Assembly (NCBI RefSeq): GCF_007785815.1
Contig: NZ_VNIM01000005.1
Location: 1 to 64,000 of the forward strand
Direction: 5' to 3'
Source of the DNA: Alterirhizorhabdus solaris
GTDB lineage: Bacteria > Pseudomonadota > Alphaproteobacteria > Sphingomonadales > Sphingomonadaceae
DNA length: 64,000 nt
Shown here: piece by piece, positions 39,179-46,666 of the stretch
Numbering within the stretch: the first letter of the stretch is position 1
Layout: the number at the start of each line of letters is the position of its first letter
The notes under the pieces: generated by a model
The model's database searches: none
The model's input: the letters and a program-made list of their open reading frames with translations, nothing else
Told to the model about the DNA's origin: nothing
Program-made: the position numbers and the translations under genes

Positions 39179-40053
39179 GCCTTGCCTCCCGCGATCCAGG
39201 CGGCAAGCACGTCCTTCGGCCGGTAGCCCTCGATCACAGCGCCGTCCGAGCGGACGATAACCGGCGTGCCGCTAAGGCCATGCTGCCTTGCGAACCGCTC
39301 GTTGGCATCGAGGCCCGACGTGTCGCAGGCGCCCGAGTTCTTCAGCGGCTCACCGGCATAGGCCTGATGCAGCGCCTCCTCGCGATTCTTCGCGCAATAG
39401 ACCTGGTTGGCGATGTCGCGGCTGCCCAGCACCGAGATCGGCCGCTCGATGACCCGCACGTTCATCGAGCGCAGCGCGTTCGACAGCGCCTTGCAGTAGC
39501 TGCAGCGGAAGTCGGAGAAGACGGTAACCGTCCGCCCCGCCGGGTTGCCCCAGACGATCGCGCCGGCCTTGGGCAGCGCATCCATCGAGAGGCGTTGTAG
39601 CGGCGCCGGCGCCGAGGTCTGGCGCACACCGGCACCGGCCTTCTGCGCGATCGGCGGCATCTCGTCGCGATCGGGTGCGGCGTTGGCCTTGGCCGCGCCA
39701 CCCACCAGCATGTCGGGATTGATCTCAAGCAGCCGCGTCGCGGTCAGATCCTGCCGCGTCTGCATGTCGTACACGCGGCCGATGACGAGGTAGCGGCCCG
39801 AATGGTCGACGTAGAACAGGTTGCTGCCGGCGGTCACCTCGCAGAGGCCATTAACCTTGCCGCAGTTGACCTTGGTCAGCTGAGTCTTGGGCAGGCGCGC
39901 CTTGATGAGGCCGGCAACCTTGGCGTCGTCGATCGGCACCTGACTGGCGGCGACGGCGCCGGTGACGCCGCTCAGCAGGGCGAAGCCCGCGAGGAACGCC
40001 AGACGATCCCGGCGGCCGGTCAGCACGTTGCGGAGGCGATCAGTTACGGACAT
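39175..40053 (-). CDS. DsbC-family thiol:disulfide isomerase
   Basis: A 292-residue periplasmic protein from ATG 40053, with an N-terminal hydrophobic signal (about 18-36). The N-terminal domain (IKARLPKTQLTKVNCGKVNGL) matches the DsbC dimerisation domain, and the C-terminal domain is thioredoxin-like with FSDFRCSYCKAL (Cys184/Cys187), YAGEPLKNSGAC and the cis-Pro loop GLSGTPVI. It should reshuffle disulfides in TraN, TraU and other Cys-rich transfer proteins. It overlaps traB by 14 bases and traV by 4. TrbB has this job in F plasmid. Confidence 0.9.
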   Translation of the reverse strand: MSVTDRLRNVLTGRRDRLAFLAGFALLSGVTGAVAASQVPIDDAKVAGLIKARLPKTQLTKVNCGKVNGLCEVTAGSNLFYVDHSGRYLVIGRVYDMQTRQDLTATRLLEINPDMLVGGAAKANAAPDRDEMPPIAQKAGAGVRQTSAPAPLQRLSMDALPKAGAIVWGNPAGRTVTVFSDFRCSYCKALSNALRSMNVRVIERPISVLGSRDIANQVYCAKNREEALHQAYAGEPLKNSGACDTSGLDANERFARQHGLSGTPVIVRSDGAVIEGYRPKDVLAAWIAGGKA

Positions 40054-41374
40054 ATGCACCCTCCAGGAAGACGACCTCGACATCGACGCCGGTCGGCATC
40101 TCGATGACGGGCTGGTACTGTTCGGCGCGCTCGATCAGATATTTGGAGACCATCTCGCCGCTTTCGGAAACGCCGTTCCCGATGCCGCCCTCCGCGATGT
40201 CGCTTAGGCCGAGACCTTGGCGCTTGCCGTTGACGATGACGTTGGGCGAGGTGAGCGCGAGATTGGAGTTCGCGGCGAACCCCTTGCCGATCCCGCCGAC
40301 GAGGCCTGCGAGAAACGCCTGCGTGACCAAAGACCCCTCGCGGCTGACGACGCGGCCACGCACGCCGGTCTTGCCACCGAAGGCGATGAAGCCCTTGACC
40401 TCGGAGACCGCATAGCGGCCGCCGGGCTGCGGGCATGTCATCTTCTGCAGCTTGATGTAGACCTTCTCGCTCGACAGCTCGGCGCGCGCCGCGCCGTTGA
40501 CGAGGCAGCCTTGGATCTTCGTCGTCAGCAGCTTGCCGTTCTGCATGACCGAGCGCGCCGGTCCGATGATGCGCAGCACCACCGGCAGCGGGTCGGTCTG
40601 GCTGTTGACGCCGGCCGCCGCGTCGACGCCGACGATGACCTTGGCGGTCGCGAAGCTGTTGGGCGGCAGGTAGTTGGGGCTGTCGGTGTAGACCGTGTTG
40701 CCCTTGGCGACCTTGGAGGCGGTGCCCGTGTCGGCCCCGCCGAACGACACCATCTTGACCTCGCTCAGCCGGGCGGGAGCCATCTCCGATCCCGGGGCGG
40801 CCATGCCCGGGCGCTGGTAGAGCGCCGCTCCGCCAGGGCCGTACATCGCGGCCGGGCCGGCGACCGGCGGCGGCGGCTCGCTGGCCCGTTCGTTGACCTG
40901 GCGGCGCAACTGCTCGTTCTCGGACTGGTAGGCCGACAGGACGCGCTGCCCATCCGACGACATCGACTGGTTCTGCGCCCGCAATGCCTCCATCTGCGCC
41001 GCGAGCTGGGCCACGCGGGCGTTGGTGCCGTCGACCGACTTCAGCTGGTTCTCGTTCGACTGGAACCGGTTTTCGCTGAGCGCCATCCACTCCTGCTCGG
41101 AGAGGTTACGGTTGACCATGTCCGCGGTCGACACCTTCACCGTCTCGGCCTTGTCGGGATCGACCACCTTGCCATTGTCATTGCCGCTGAACATCCAGAA
41201 GGACGACAGGAGCAGGCCGCCACCGCCGATGCCCGCGAGCAGCATGCGCTGCTTCTTGCGGGCGGCGGTGTTGCCGTCGAGTTCGGAGGCGACCGGCGAG
41301 ACGCCGTCAGCTTCGGCGCTTTCCGGGCCGTCGAGCGGCTTGCGGCTGCGCGAGAACATGTCCTTGATGCCCAT
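40040..41374 (-). CDS. traB: Core complex protein TraB (VirB10 family)
   Basis: A 444-residue protein with one membrane helix (about 45-63), a coiled-coil and Pro-rich periplasmic linker (about 95-190), and a C-terminal VirB10-like beta domain. Typical parts are FGGADTGTASKVAKGNTVYT in pieces, YLPPNSFATAKVIVGVDAAAG, QGCLVNGAARAELSSEKVYI and FIAFGGKTGVRGRVVSREG. TraB spans from the inner membrane to the outer-membrane pore made with TraK and TraV. It lies 5 bases after traK. Confidence 0.93.
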   Translation of the reverse strand: MGIKDMFSRSRKPLDGPESAEADGVSPVASELDGNTAARKKQRMLLAGIGGGGLLLSSFWMFSGNDNGKVVDPDKAETVKVSTADMVNRNLSEQEWMALSENRFQSNENQLKSVDGTNARVAQLAAQMEALRAQNQSMSSDGQRVLSAYQSENEQLRRQVNERASEPPPPVAGPAAMYGPGGAALYQRPGMAAPGSEMAPARLSEVKMVSFGGADTGTASKVAKGNTVYTDSPNYLPPNSFATAKVIVGVDAAAGVNSQTDPLPVVLRIIGPARSVMQNGKLLTTKIQGCLVNGAARAELSSEKVYIKLQKMTCPQPGGRYAVSEVKGFIAFGGKTGVRGRVVSREGSLVTQAFLAGLVGGIGKGFAANSNLALTSPNVIVNGKRQGLGLSDIAEGGIGNGVSESGEMVSKYLIERAEQYQPVIEMPTGVDVEVVFLEGAYVRN

Positions 41375-41379
41375 GGCGA

Positions 41380-42192
41380 TCAGTTTCCGTTACGAGAGAC
41401 GAGATAGGCGGTCGTGACCTTGCCAGGGGCGAGCTTGGCCTCCGCGATCGAGACCGCGAGCGCGGTCGGCGGGGCCACCGTCGCCTCGGTGAGGGTGGTG
41501 GGCTGGGTGCCCTTGTTCTCGATGCGCAGCACCCGGCCCGTCATCGTGTCGCCGCGATATTCGGCGATCATTTGGACCTTGAGGTCACCGACATAGACGG
41601 GCTTGAGCGAGCGCTGACGCATCTCGTAGCCCTCGACCGTCTTGTTGGCGTACATCGCCTGGACGAGCGCGACCGCGCCTTCCTCGGAAGACGCCTGCGC
41701 AACCTGAGCTGCGCCTTGCTCGGCAGCCTCCTTGGCGATCGCGGGGTTGGTGACGAACACCTGCACCGCCTCGTCGCCGGACACGCGGCACTGAAACTTG
41801 TAGACGTAGCCGCGCTTGCTGGTCGCGAAGAACGACAAAGCGGAGCGGGCGAAGCCATCAGGCACCGACAGGTAGATGTCGCCGCGCACCGGCTCGTTGA
41901 CGACAGAGAAGTCGTCGGACGGGTTGCCGGTGTTGATCTTGGACACGCTGGCGAACTCGTCCTGGACGAGGCTGATGCGGGTGAGATCCCTGGCCGACGC
42001 GCTGCAGCTGACCTGTGCGCCGTCCGCGGCCATCAGCGTCTGGTCCGGCGCGGCGACCGCAGGGGTGGCGATGGCAAAGACGGCGATGCCGATTAGCGCG
42101 CCGCCGACCGCACGACTGGCAAGGCACGAGATGCGCGACGCGAGGGCCGTGCCGGCGGTCGCCGTTCCGATCGCGACCATCGTCGACATCAT
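41380..42192 (-). CDS. traK: Core complex protein TraK (VirB9 family)
   Basis: A 270-residue secreted protein, near the F TraK length (about 240). It begins with an unusually long hydrophobic leader (about 1-47) ending near ATPAVAAPDQ. The rest is beta-rich with ADGAQVSCSASARDLTRISL, KRGYVYKFQCRV, RVLRIENKGTQPTTLTEA and a final TAYLVSRNGN. TraK is the VirB9-like secretin-related protein of the outer-membrane core and binds TraV and TraB. It overlaps traE by 4 bases. Confidence 0.88.
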   Translation of the reverse strand: MMSTMVAIGTATAGTALASRISCLASRAVGGALIGIAVFAIATPAVAAPDQTLMAADGAQVSCSASARDLTRISLVQDEFASVSKINTGNPSDDFSVVNEPVRGDIYLSVPDGFARSALSFFATSKRGYVYKFQCRVSGDEAVQVFVTNPAIAKEAAEQGAAQVAQASSEEGAVALVQAMYANKTVEGYEMRQRSLKPVYVGDLKVQMIAEYRGDTMTGRVLRIENKGTQPTTLTEATVAPPTALAVSIAEAKLAPGKVTTAYLVSRNGN

Positions 42193-42761
42193 TCGCCGAT
42201 CCTCCCCTTCTTGACGGGCTGGACCATGCCGAAGCCGATGAGCTTCAGGGACAGACCGGAATACTCCCAGTCGAACTGGAAGGTGCGGCGCTCGCTGGTG
42301 ACGACCTTTTGGCCGACCACCGTGTTGAGCGTGCCGCTGACGGACGAGCGCAGGTTCTTCGGGTCGATCTCCATCGACTGGATGTTGAAGAACTGCGAGA
42401 TGCTCGACCCGCGCTGCTCGTTGACGATGCGCAGCAGGTCGGCCTTGATGCGGCCCTCCGCCTTGGGCGAGACGATCTGGAGGACCGAATCCATCCAGTA
42501 TTCGAGCGTGCCCGGCGAGCGAGTGAGGGTGAGGATCGCGGCGTCGCGCGTGACGAGCTCGAGATACTCGCGCGAGACGCCGGCGCTGGAGATGGTCAGC
42601 GGCGAGCGGATCACCGGCTGCAGGACGATCTCGCGGTTGCGGGTGGCCGAAATGAGCAGCAGCAGCGCGACCGCGCCGCCAAGCACGAGCGCGGCGATGC
42701 CGAGCAGATTACGCTGGCGTAGGACGCGCTGGCCCTGCGTATGCTGGTACGAATAATCCAT
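42189..42761 (-). CDS. traE: Pilus assembly protein TraE (VirB5/VirB8-like)
   Basis: A 190-residue protein, nearly the F TraE length (about 188). It has one N-terminal membrane helix (about 20-42) and a periplasmic domain with ISSAGVSREYLELVTRDA, SPGTLEYWMDSVLQIVSP and a C-terminal SERRTFQFDWEYSGLSLKL. TraE is an inner-membrane-anchored periplasmic factor essential for pilus assembly. It follows traL by 1 base and overlaps traK. Confidence 0.9.
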   Translation of the reverse strand: MDYSYQHTQGQRVLRQRNLLGIAALVLGGAVALLLLISATRNREIVLQPVIRSPLTISSAGVSREYLELVTRDAAILTLTRSPGTLEYWMDSVLQIVSPKAEGRIKADLLRIVNEQRGSSISQFFNIQSMEIDPKNLRSSVSGTLNTVVGQKVVTSERRTFQFDWEYSGLSLKLIGFGMVQPVKKGRIGE

Positions 42762-42762
42762 G

Positions 42763-43056
42763 TCAGCCTACCATCAAGCGGAGGTAGGAAGGCGGCGTGG
42801 CGCGCAGCGACGGAAAGCCGCCCGGCAGATGCCAGTAGGCCAGATGGATCAGCCACGATGTCGCCCGCCCAGCCTTGGCTTTTCTCAGCGCCCACCAGCC
42901 CAGGATCGCAAAGCCGATCCCGAAGACGATGTGCTGGGACAGGATCCCCCAGGTGAAGGGGATGACCATCGCGAGAAACTCATCCAGCGTCCAGAACCCG
43001 ATCAGCTCAGGGTCATCCATATGAGAGGGGATCACATACTTGTCGGCTGACATCAC
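42763..43056 (-). CDS. traL: Pilus assembly protein TraL
   Basis: A 97-residue membrane protein matching TraL (VirB3-like). DKYVIPSHMDDPELIGFWTLDEF at the start (quoted here as a region) is the typical TraL opening, and two hydrophobic helices (about 29-60) follow. It helps assemble the pilus with TraC. It is the second gene of the operon, 53 bases after traA, with a strong hairpin in that gap. Confidence 0.92.
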   Translation of the reverse strand: MMSADKYVIPSHMDDPELIGFWTLDEFLAMVIPFTWGILSQHIVFGIGFAILGWWALRKAKAGRATSWLIHLAYWHLPGGFPSLRATPPSYLRLMVG

Positions 43057-43074
43057 GCCACCTTCCAGGACGAT

Positions 43075-43100
43075 GCCGGCAGCACTGCTATGCTGCCGGC
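43075..43100 (-). promoter_or_regulatory. Strong mRNA hairpin between traA and traL
   Basis: GCCGGCAGCA and TGCTGCCGGC form a perfect 10-bp inverted repeat with a 6-base loop, placed 10 bases after the traA stop in the direction of transcription. No T-tract follows, so it is not a standard intrinsic terminator. It could shield the 3' end of a processed pilin mRNA or slow transcription, which would give more pilin than the downstream proteins. Confidence 0.65.
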
Positions 43101-43109
43101 ATCCGCAGG

Positions 43110-43430
43110 TCAGATCGTCGCGGTGACGGTCGAGGTGACGATGGGAATGCCGGTGCCGGCGCCGACGCCGACGCCGACCGGGATCGCCACCTGGCCGAGG
43201 CTGAAGCGGCCCGAGGCGAGACCAACCACGCCGCCGGCGAGCGACAGCACGGTGATGATCTTGCCGCCCGAGCCTTCCAGGAAGTCTGTGAACTTCAGCA
43301 GCGCGGTATCGAACGTACCATCGGCGCCGGCGAACGCCGGGTGCGCCAGCAGCACGGCAGTCGCGGCGACGGCGACGGCGGCGAGCGCCGACGTCTCGGC
43401 ACCACGGCCCATCTTAAGGTACTTCGTCAT
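43110..43430 (-). CDS. traA: F-type pilin precursor TraA
   Basis: A 106-residue protein from ATG 43430, preceded by GGAG. It has a positively charged start, a long leader with a hydrophobic core and an AFAG cleavage site near residue 34-35, and a short mature protein of about 72 residues. Two hydrophobic helices follow (about 57-75 and 79-100, the second Gly/Val-rich), the hallmark of F-like pilins. It is the first gene of the operon. Its mature size matches F pilin (70 residues). No N-acetylase gene like traX is seen here. Confidence 0.85.
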   Translation of the reverse strand: MTKYLKMGRGAETSALAAVAVAATAVLLAHPAFAGADGTFDTALLKFTDFLEGSGGKIITVLSLAGGVVGLASGRFSLGQVAIPVGVGVGAGTGIPIVTSTVTATI

Positions 43431-43827
43431 GTTGGAGGTCTCCTTCGATCGAGCGCATTTCAGCGCGCCCGGAGAAGGGGTGGCGGCCAAGATTCTAAGG
43501 CGCAATCGCGGACGCTGGGAACTTTTCGACGAAAGGGGATTTTCGCGGATTATTCACCGAATCATCGGTATCTAACGCTTGGGATGGCCGTCCTAACGGT
43601 CGCGTGACCGCCGTCACGGTCAGCTGGCCGCGCTCACGGTCAATCCGGCCGCCGCTGCGGCCGGGCGGCCGTATCGGCGGTCAGGCTTCCGCCCACTATC
43701 AGATCCGAGTCGGGGCGGGTATGCGGCCTCGGCCACTCTGTTCCGGGTGTGCTCTGAATGAGGTACAACGTTCACACGAGTTGGTCGCCTCAGACGGTGA
43801 TCTCGGTCTTGAAAGAAGAAGGCTGTC
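43431..43827. other. Divergent promoter region upstream of the tra operon
   Basis: This 397-base gap separates traA from a rightward hypothetical gene and should hold the main transfer promoter. The part near traA (43490-43575) contains the AT-rich TTTTCGACG...GGGATTTTCGCGGATTATTC, a plausible promoter zone for the minus strand. Three 20-base-spaced ACGGTC repeats follow at 43596-43641, and then Gly-rich palindromic GC blocks. No convincing gene is present. Confidence 0.55.
43596..43641. repeat. Three ACGGTC direct repeats with exact 20-bp spacing
   Basis: ACGGTC occurs at 43596-43601, 43616-43621 and 43636-43641, each followed by similar GC-rich spacers. About two helical turns separate the repeats, so a protein could bind all three on one face. 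The location, about 165-210 bases before the pilin start, suits an activator or repressor site for the tra operon. Confidence 0.6.
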
Positions 43828-44289
43828 ATGGCTGACGCTAAGCGCGCATGCGATTTCCGGGTCTCCGAGTACTTGTTTAAGCTCTCGGCAGAGGGTGTTC
43901 GAGTATTCTCAAACAGCGTCTATCGTCACGCTTCCTTAGGAGAGGTAATAAATGTCCGAGCAGACAGAGCCGGCAAGCTCGCCGAAAGTTATGAGACAGA
44001 AGATCTGGAGGCTCACCTGCGAATCATTCCCGCAGATGGAGATATAGAGCTAAGCATTGAGATTCTGGAGACTAGCGCCGACTTTATAGACGCCGCTATC
44101 CCCTCCTTGGAGCAGGCACTTGGAAAGAGTGTCAGATTCATTGAGGTGATGTCGCTTATGCTGTTCGACTTCATCGCAGAGCGCAATACCACCGAGGTCT
44201 TGACGAAGCTTGGCATGAGCATTCAGGAAGCTAGCGAATACCGCATTGCCCTCAAACGTCGAGACTCCAATGTAATACCATTCAGGTGA
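43828..44289 (+). CDS. Hypothetical protein upstream of the replication region
   Basis: A 153-residue protein (MADAKRACDFRVSEYLFKLS...), hydrophilic and acidic, with predicted helices and no signal peptide. GAAAGAAGAAGG upstream gives a good ribosome binding site. Base composition is clearly less GC-rich than the tra genes, like the repA gene downstream. It is divergent from traA and could act in control of transfer or replication, but no DNA-binding motif is obvious. Confidence 0.65.
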   Translation: MADAKRACDFRVSEYLFKLSAEGVRVFSNSVYRHASLGEVINVRADRAGKLAESYETEDLEAHLRIIPADGDIELSIEILETSADFIDAAIPSLEQALGKSVRFIEVMSLMLFDFIAERNTTEVLTKLGMSIQEASEYRIALKRRDSNVIPFR

Positions 44290-44390
44290 TACGGTAGTGT
44301 AACGACTTTAGCTGACAAAATGGCGGTACAATCACTTGATTCAGCGAGATAGCCCGCGTTAACCAATGGGTACGTTGTTAGGGGGTTCCA

Positions 44391-44903
44391 ATGAACTTGT
44401 CAGAGGCCCAGTCGCAACACGACGCGACCGACCAAAGCCGGTCGTCCGGGCGGGTGGATTTCATTCTGGCAAGAATGAGCGTGCGTAATCTCAGTCGCCG
44501 GCAGGTGGCGTCGATCACGGGCATTGGACGCACTCGGCTTCAGACGATCCTCCACGCAGAGGTCGATAAGCGCACTCCGATGCGGATGGATGAATTCCAT
44601 ATGATTCTAGAGAAGCTGGGGATCGGGCAGCTGGAAGTGGCGATCGCTGCCGACGTGATCGATAATCAACCAGATGTAACCGTGGAGACCGTTTCCAGCG
44701 TTGTTTCGATGCTGGCAGAGCTGATGCGTGGGCTTCCCAGAGAGCTTATCGGGATGGTCTATCACATCGATGGCCTGGAGCATTCCGATGTGCGGCCAGA
44801 ACACGGTGGCCGTATGCGGGAACTCGTCGTTAGATCACTAGCCTCTCACTATCGCAATCTTGCAGATCGCCGCGACATGCGAATCAATAATCCCGATCTA
44901 TAG
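44391..44903 (+). CDS. Probable HTH regulator
   Basis: A 170-residue protein. Residues about 30-75 (RNLSRRQVASITGIGRTRLQ, then a KRTPMRMDEFHMILEKLGI segment) fit a Cro/XRE-type helix-turn-helix followed by a helix. The C-terminal 90 residues are a helical domain of unknown family. It lies between the divergent tra promoter and repA, so it may control repA copy number or transfer. The start has GGGG nearby but no strong Shine-Dalgarno. Confidence 0.6.
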   Translation: MNLSEAQSQHDATDQSRSSGRVDFILARMSVRNLSRRQVASITGIGRTRLQTILHAEVDKRTPMRMDEFHMILEKLGIGQLEVAIAADVIDNQPDVTVETVSSVVSMLAELMRGLPRELIGMVYHIDGLEHSDVRPEHGGRMRELVVRSLASHYRNLADRRDMRINNPDL

Positions 44904-45259
44904 TAATAGGCCACATTTGAAGGATGCCGCCTATCATTTATCGAATACCTCGCCTAAGGCCAAATTCTCAACAGCCCAAACTTTGCTTCATAGCGCTAGG
45001 ATTATGGATTGCCAAAGCGTCACATAACGAAAGCACTCGTTGTGGTTATTATAGGCCAAGGGGCCACGGGTGCCACGACGCAGTTTTCCGTGTGAAAGCA
45101 CGAGGATGCACGCCCATTCATCTCGCTGACGCGCAGGCATCCATCAGACGTATGAAAAGCTCGTGCTTTGACACGGAAAACTGTCATTCAGCTCGCTGTG
45201 AGGTGCTTTCTGGGTTTATGGGACGTCATAGACGCGCGCTTTAATTTATCGAGGCCGAA
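44904..45259. other. Likely replication origin upstream of repA (AT-rich, with inverted iterons)
   Basis: The 356 bases before repA are relatively AT-rich at 44920-45060 and contain no convincing gene. Two copies of the repA iteron lie here in opposite orientation: GTTTTCCGTGTGAAAGCACGA at 45083-45103 and its inverse ending CACGGAAAAC at 45161-45181. I could not find a clear DnaA box. The layout fits an iteron-type origin or an operator where RepA represses its own gene. Confidence 0.6.
45083..45181. repeat. Inverted pair of 21-bp iterons upstream of repA
   Basis: The copies at 45083-45103 (plus) and 45161-45181 (minus) share the core TTTTCCGTGT(G/C)AAAGCACGA and differ at one base. In many RepA plasmids, RepA dimers bind inverted repeats near the promoter to repress repA, while monomers bind direct repeats at the origin. 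The paired inverted arrangement suits the first role. Confidence 0.75.
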
Positions 45260-46144
45260 GTGACGATGCTGTTGAAGCAACCTGACCTCTTTCAGCTGGA
45301 CAGCCCGCTTTTTGCAGACCTGCAGGGGGAGCGGACCGTCGCCGAGTTTCCGTTCTTCGCTCTGTCAAAGCGGATGAACATGACGTCAATGATTTTCGAG
45401 AGTGCAGGCGCGCGTATTGAGATCAATCCTAGTTCAACTGGCGTAGCCACTATCTATGACAAAGAGATCCTTCTCTACATTGCCAGTCTGATGGTTGAGC
45501 GAATGGAGAAGGGGGAACGTGTAGATCGTGTGGTTAGCTTTACTGCCAACGATCTTTTTCGCGTAACCAGCACAAACTCATCTGCTCGATCCTATGCTTC
45601 GCTCAAGGCATCGTTGGCACGGCTACAGGGCACGCAAATAATCACCAATATTGAGACAGGTGGTGAAGGATCAGACAGCGCGTTCTCCTGGCTTCTCAAA
45701 GCAGACATAAAATATGTGAAGACGCCGGACGGTGCTCGTCGGATTAAGCGGATTGAGGTTATGGTTTGTGACTGGCTGTATCGTGCGATCCTAGTGGATC
45801 GCCGAATAGCAGCATATCACCATGACTTCTTTAGGCTGGGCCCTATCGAACGCAGACTATATGAGCTTGCAAAGTTTAATTGTATCGATGGTGTTGGCTT
45901 CGAGGTGGAGCTTGAAGGATTGGCGAATCGGGTAGGGTGTGCCAGCGATCGACGAGGTCTTGAGTACTTCAAAAAGCAACTTCGCGAATTTGCAGAAAAG
46001 CAGCCGCTACCGGAGTACCAATTGCACCTTACTGACCAAAAGCAAGTATCATCTCAAGGTGGGCGACCACGTATCAAGACAATCGTTCATCTATCCACCA
46101 AGGCATCACTACGCCCGGCTATTGAGGGTGGATCCTTACCTTAG
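45260..46144 (+). CDS. repA: Plasmid replication initiator RepA (RPA family)
   Basis: A 294-residue protein of the 'replication initiator protein A' family. Typical parts are AEFPFFALSKR near the start, FESAGARIEINPS, TIYDKEILLYIASLM, SARSYASLKASLARLQGTQI and a C-terminal FFRLGPIERRLYELAKF winged-helix region. It should bind the TTTTCCGYGTCAAAGCACGA iterons on both sides of the gene and open the origin. GTG 45260 sits 5 bases after GAGG; ATG 45266 is an alternative. Codon use is less GC-rich than in the transfer genes, so this replicon may have been acquired separately. Confidence 0.9.
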   Translation: MTMLLKQPDLFQLDSPLFADLQGERTVAEFPFFALSKRMNMTSMIFESAGARIEINPSSTGVATIYDKEILLYIASLMVERMEKGERVDRVVSFTANDLFRVTSTNSSARSYASLKASLARLQGTQIITNIETGGEGSDSAFSWLLKADIKYVKTPDGARRIKRIEVMVCDWLYRAILVDRRIAAYHHDFFRLGPIERRLYELAKFNCIDGVGFEVELEGLANRVGCASDRRGLEYFKKQLREFAEKQPLPEYQLHLTDQKQVSSQGGRPRIKTIVHLSTKASLRPAIEGGSLP

Positions 46145-46205
46145 CGCCCGCTGCTGAGGTTACGATATGTCTCCTGCTATCCAATCGATGCGATCATAGA
46201 TTCAT

Positions 46206-46337
46206 GGTTCCCGTGTCAAAGCAAGAGTGGATTGATACCGGGGTTTTCCGCGTCAAAGCACGAGACATGGTCGGGCACTCTCGCGTTTTCCGCGTCAAAG
46301 CACGAACCTTGAGGGGGTTTTCCCGGTGATCCCACGA
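46206..46337 (+). repeat. Direct iterons downstream of repA
   Basis: Three direct copies of the 21-bp iteron are clear: 46206-46226 (weaker), 46243-46263 and 46285-46305 (both GTTTTCCGCGTCAAAGCACGA). A fourth, poorly matching copy lies at 46317-46337. The exact pair is spaced by 42 bases, about four helical turns. This is the classic form of a RepA-bound origin, though arrays usually have more copies. Confidence 0.75.
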
Positions 46338-46469
46338 GTCTCAGCACTTTGGCATCATGGGCTCGTAGGGCATCAGGTGTCGATCGACCGCCTAAGCTTG
46401 CGGCGGCGTATACTTTCAGGCCGTCAACGTGGTCGGCTGGAGTAACAGGAGTACCTTGGCTGTGACCGA

Positions 46470-46567
46470 ATAAAGAGAAGCCCGGCACGAAGGCCGGGCA
46501 TCCCCAAATCAGTGATCGACTCTCGATCGGCAATGTCAGCGTCGCCAAACGCCAACGGTCTCTCGCA
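46470..46567 (-). ncRNA. Probable counter-transcript RNA controlling repC
   Basis: Upstream of repC, the minus strand has a candidate promoter, TTGATT at 46602-46597 and TATGTC at 46579-46574 with a 17-base spacer, and then a strong hairpin 46499-46480 (GCCCGGC-CTTCGT-GCCGGGC) followed by TTCTCTTTATT, an intrinsic terminator. The predicted RNA is about 90-100 bases. repABC plasmids carry such an antisense RNA just before repC; it pairs with the repC leader and limits copy number. The call rests on position, hairpin and family knowledge. Transcription has not been shown. Confidence 0.6.
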
Positions 46568-46666
46568 AGACCCGACATAGCCGCTCCCGATCCCGGAATC
46601 AAGGATGCGCGTTTCGCGCCACAGCATCGCTTTGCCTGGTCCAGCCTCCATCGGGGAGGTCGGAAA

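Noticed and set aside
43604-43939. 111-residue plus-strand frame in the tra promoter region
   Set aside because: Arg/Ser/Pro-rich, overlaps the phased repeats and the start of a better gene, and has no domain.
45083-46337. Iterons considered as a CRISPR array
   Set aside because: Few units, mixed orientation, a gene between them and no cas genes. They fit a RepA origin.
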